Shown here: positions 29,769 to 31,141 of the stretch, one piece after another | How the letters are laid out: every line of letters starts with the position of its first letter | How positions within the stretch are numbered: the stretch's first letter is position 1 | DNA from: JAPSGM01 sp036556985 | Lineage (GTDB): Bacteria; Chloroflexota; Limnocylindria; QHBO01 | Direction: 5' to 3' | DNA length: 31,141 nt | Assembly (NCBI GenBank): GCA_036556985.1 | Contig: DATBIK010000045.1 | Location: forward strand, 1 to 31,141 | Notes under the pieces: model-generated | Database searches by the model: none | What the model saw: the letters and a program-made list of their open reading frames with translations, nothing else | Told to the model about the DNA's origin: nothing | Position numbers and translations under genes: made by a program

Positions 29769-31141
29769 TCAGTAGCGCTTCGTGTATGCCTGGAAGATCG
29801 GGGTCAGGTTCGCGCCGTCCCAGTCCTCGAGATGCTCGAGCATGTCTCGCGAACGCGCGATGCCGAGGTGGTGAGCGGCGATGAAGGCGCGGAGGGCCGC
29901 GAAGAAGTCGGACGTGCCCATCGCGGCGCGGACCTGGTTGAGCATGGCGGTGCTCTTGTTGAAGACGGTGAAGAAGTAGCCCTGGCACCCGGTCCAGTTG
30001 CCGCCGCTGGTGAGCCCGGCCGGGAAGGCGAAGACCGATACGTCGATGTTCTTCGCGCTGCACTGGTTGGCGCCGACGCCCATCAGGTATCGGGCCAGGA
30101 AGTCGCTGAAGCCCTCGTCCAGCCACGGCTCGCGCATCTGGTCGTTGCCCAGGATCCCATAGAACCATTGGTGCGCGACCTCGTGGTTGATGACGTACGA
30201 GTCGTTCACCTTCGTGCGAGTGAGGTGGATCTGGCGCGGGTACTCCATGCTGAAGCCAGATGAGCCGCCGACCTCGGCCAGCACGAGGTCGTGATACGGG
30301 TAGGTGCCCAGAAGCTGGTTCAGGCGGCGGAGCGCGGACGCGGCCTTGTCGAGCGTGACGCCGCCATCCACGGTCTCGGTGTAGACCTTGATCGTCGTGT
30401 CGCCGACGCGCCGGCTCCGCAGGCGGAAGTCGGGGTTCACGACGAAGGCAAAGTCACGCACGTCGCTGACCTGGCACGTCCAGTGGCGGCCGGTGGCGGC
30501 CGGCGCCGAGCGGCGGCCCGCGCAGGCGACGGCGTCGCGTCGCAGCGGAGAGGTGGTGGTCAGCCGCAGCTCCATCCGGTCGGCGCGGTAGGAGACCTGC
30601 GGATCGCCGACGCCGTAGCTGTCGTGCTCGCGCGAGACGATCGGGAACCACTCGCCGAAGCTGCTCACCCCGGCCTGCCGCGCCAGCCGGGCCGAGAAGG
30701 CGCCGGTCTGCAGGCGTGGCACGACCTTGTAGCGCAGCCGGACCACGACCGACTCGCCGGGCGCCACGTCGCGACCGAAGCGCACGCGCAGGTTCGTCCG
30801 CGTCGTCCAGGACCGATCGGCGGGGGCGCCGTCCACCCGCACGGCATACAGGGTGAAGCCGCCGAGCGCGCGCGGGATGACCGAGAGGTTCACGCCGCGC
30901 ACCGCCTGCGACGCCTCGTTCACGAGCGTCAGCCGCTGGGAGACGCGCAGAGCTCCGGTGCCGATGTCGTAGCGCGCGACGAAGAGGTAGTCCTGCGCGA
31001 ATCGCGTCGTCGTGGCCAGCGCCCCGGCAGCTTCGACCGTGATCTCCGGCACGACGACCGCCGCGGCCGCCTTTTGCCGATGCGCCGGCGTGACCGGGAC
31101 GGCAGCCGAGGCCTGCGAGCCGGGTGCGCCTCCCGCACCGA
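29769..31141 (-). CDS. M1-family zinc metallopeptidase, N-terminus cut by window edge
   Basis: The open frame runs to the right window edge, so the true start (and any signal peptide) is outside. The visible leading residues (GAGGAPGSQASAAVPVTPAHRQKAA) look like the linker after a lipoprotein or secretion signal. Beta-sandwich N-terminal region, then the peptidase: GFSMEYPRQIHL (the GxMEN loop with Tyr in place of Asn), HEVAHQW with third ligand E in WLDEGFSDF 18 residues on, and a short helical C-terminal part. No long C-terminal HEAT-like domain is present. Likely an extracytoplasmic aminopeptidase-like enzyme. The end converges on the acyl-CoA synthetase gene with a four-base gap. Confidence 0.85.
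   Translation of the reverse strand, partial: GAGGAPGSQASAAVPVTPAHRQKAAAAVVVPEITVEAAGALATTTRFAQDYLFVARYDIGTGALRVSQRLTLVNEASQAVRGVNLSVIPRALGGFTLYAVRVDGAPADRSWTTRTNLRVRFGRDVAPGESVVVRLRYKVVPRLQTGAFSARLARQAGVSSFGEWFPIVSREHDSYGVGDPQVSYRADRMELRLTTTSPLRRDAVACAGRRSAPAATGRHWTCQVSDVRDFAFVVNPDFRLRSRRVGDTTIKVYTETVDGGVTLDKAASALRRLNQLLGTYPYHDLVLAEVGGSSGFSMEYPRQIHLTRTKVNDSYVINHEVAHQWFYGILGNDQMREPWLDEGFSDFLARYLMGVGANQCSAKNIDVSVFAFPAGLTSGGNWTGCQGYFFTVFNKSTAMLNQVRAAMGTSDFFAALRAFIAAHHLGIARSRDMLEHLEDWDGANLTPIFQAYTKRY

Noticed and set aside
29760..29773. Short ACTGA-TCCG-TCAGT stem between the convergent synthetase and peptidase genes
   Set aside because: Only five pairs and it overlaps a stop codon; too weak to call a terminator.
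1..31141. CRISPR array, insertion sequence, prophage or tRNA/rRNA genes
   Set aside because: No regularly spaced repeats, transposase or integrase motifs, phage genes or RNA-gene signatures were found on reading both strands.

Overview
The window is very GC-rich, densely coded, and carries genes on both strands. Several genes appear to lack a Shine-Dalgarno leader and instead have a TAnnnT hexamer 6-9 bases before the start codon. Together with an F420-type luciferase-fold oxidoreductase, a split B12 acyl-CoA mutase with its MeaB GTPase, DUF1684 and NERD-like proteins, this suggests a free-living, aerobic, high-GC bacterium. I favour an uncultured Chloroflexota lineage (Limnocylindria/Ellin6529-like), with an actinobacterium as the alternative. 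This is inference from gene content; there is no rRNA or tRNA in the window.

Layout. 1-1824 (minus) is a tight cluster: a ferric-reductase-like cytochrome b membrane protein, two single-pass coiled-coil proteins (one with a His/Asp/Glu repeat tail) and the start of an ApbE flavin transferase. 1978-5047 (minus) holds a B12 acyl-CoA mutase catalytic subunit and a glutamate-dehydrogenase-family protein that lacks two hallmark lysines. 5201-7428 (plus) holds a phosphotriesterase-family hydrolase, an HhH-PHP protein and a dodecin. 7449-10946 (minus) holds an F420-type oxidoreductase, a multi-domain nucleic-acid-binding protein and a TPM-domain membrane protein. 11121-11708 (plus) is a secreted double-psi barrel protein behind a structured leader. 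11723-12816 (minus) is a zinc-ribbon membrane protein and a DUF1684 protein. 12891-16521 (minus) is a complete quaternary-amine ABC importer. 16544-19173 (minus) is a polytopic GT-C-like protein and a NERD-like protein. 19288-20417 (plus) has folE and a pterin dehydratase around a nested inverted repeat. 20585-21954 (plus) has the B12-binding mutase subunit and MeaB. 22216-25501 (plus) is a TetR-ABC exporter cassette with related palindromic repeats on both sides. 25658-29764 (plus) is a fatty-acid gene run (3-hydroxyacyl-CoA dehydrogenase, acyl-CoA dehydrogenase, acyl-CoA ligase). 29769-31141 (minus) is a truncated M1-family metallopeptidase.

How the genes may work together. The acyl-CoA ligase, acyl-CoA dehydrogenase and 3-hydroxyacyl-CoA dehydrogenase fit short- or branched-chain acyl-CoA catabolism. 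The split mutase plus MeaB would rearrange a branched acyl-CoA; its active-site residues look like isobutyryl-CoA mutase rather than methylmalonyl-CoA mutase. The cytochrome b, ApbE and metal-binding-tail proteins look like part of an extracytosolic flavin electron-transfer module that continues beyond the left edge. I find no CRISPR array, insertion sequence, tRNA or rRNA. No stretch over 300 bases lacks a gene.
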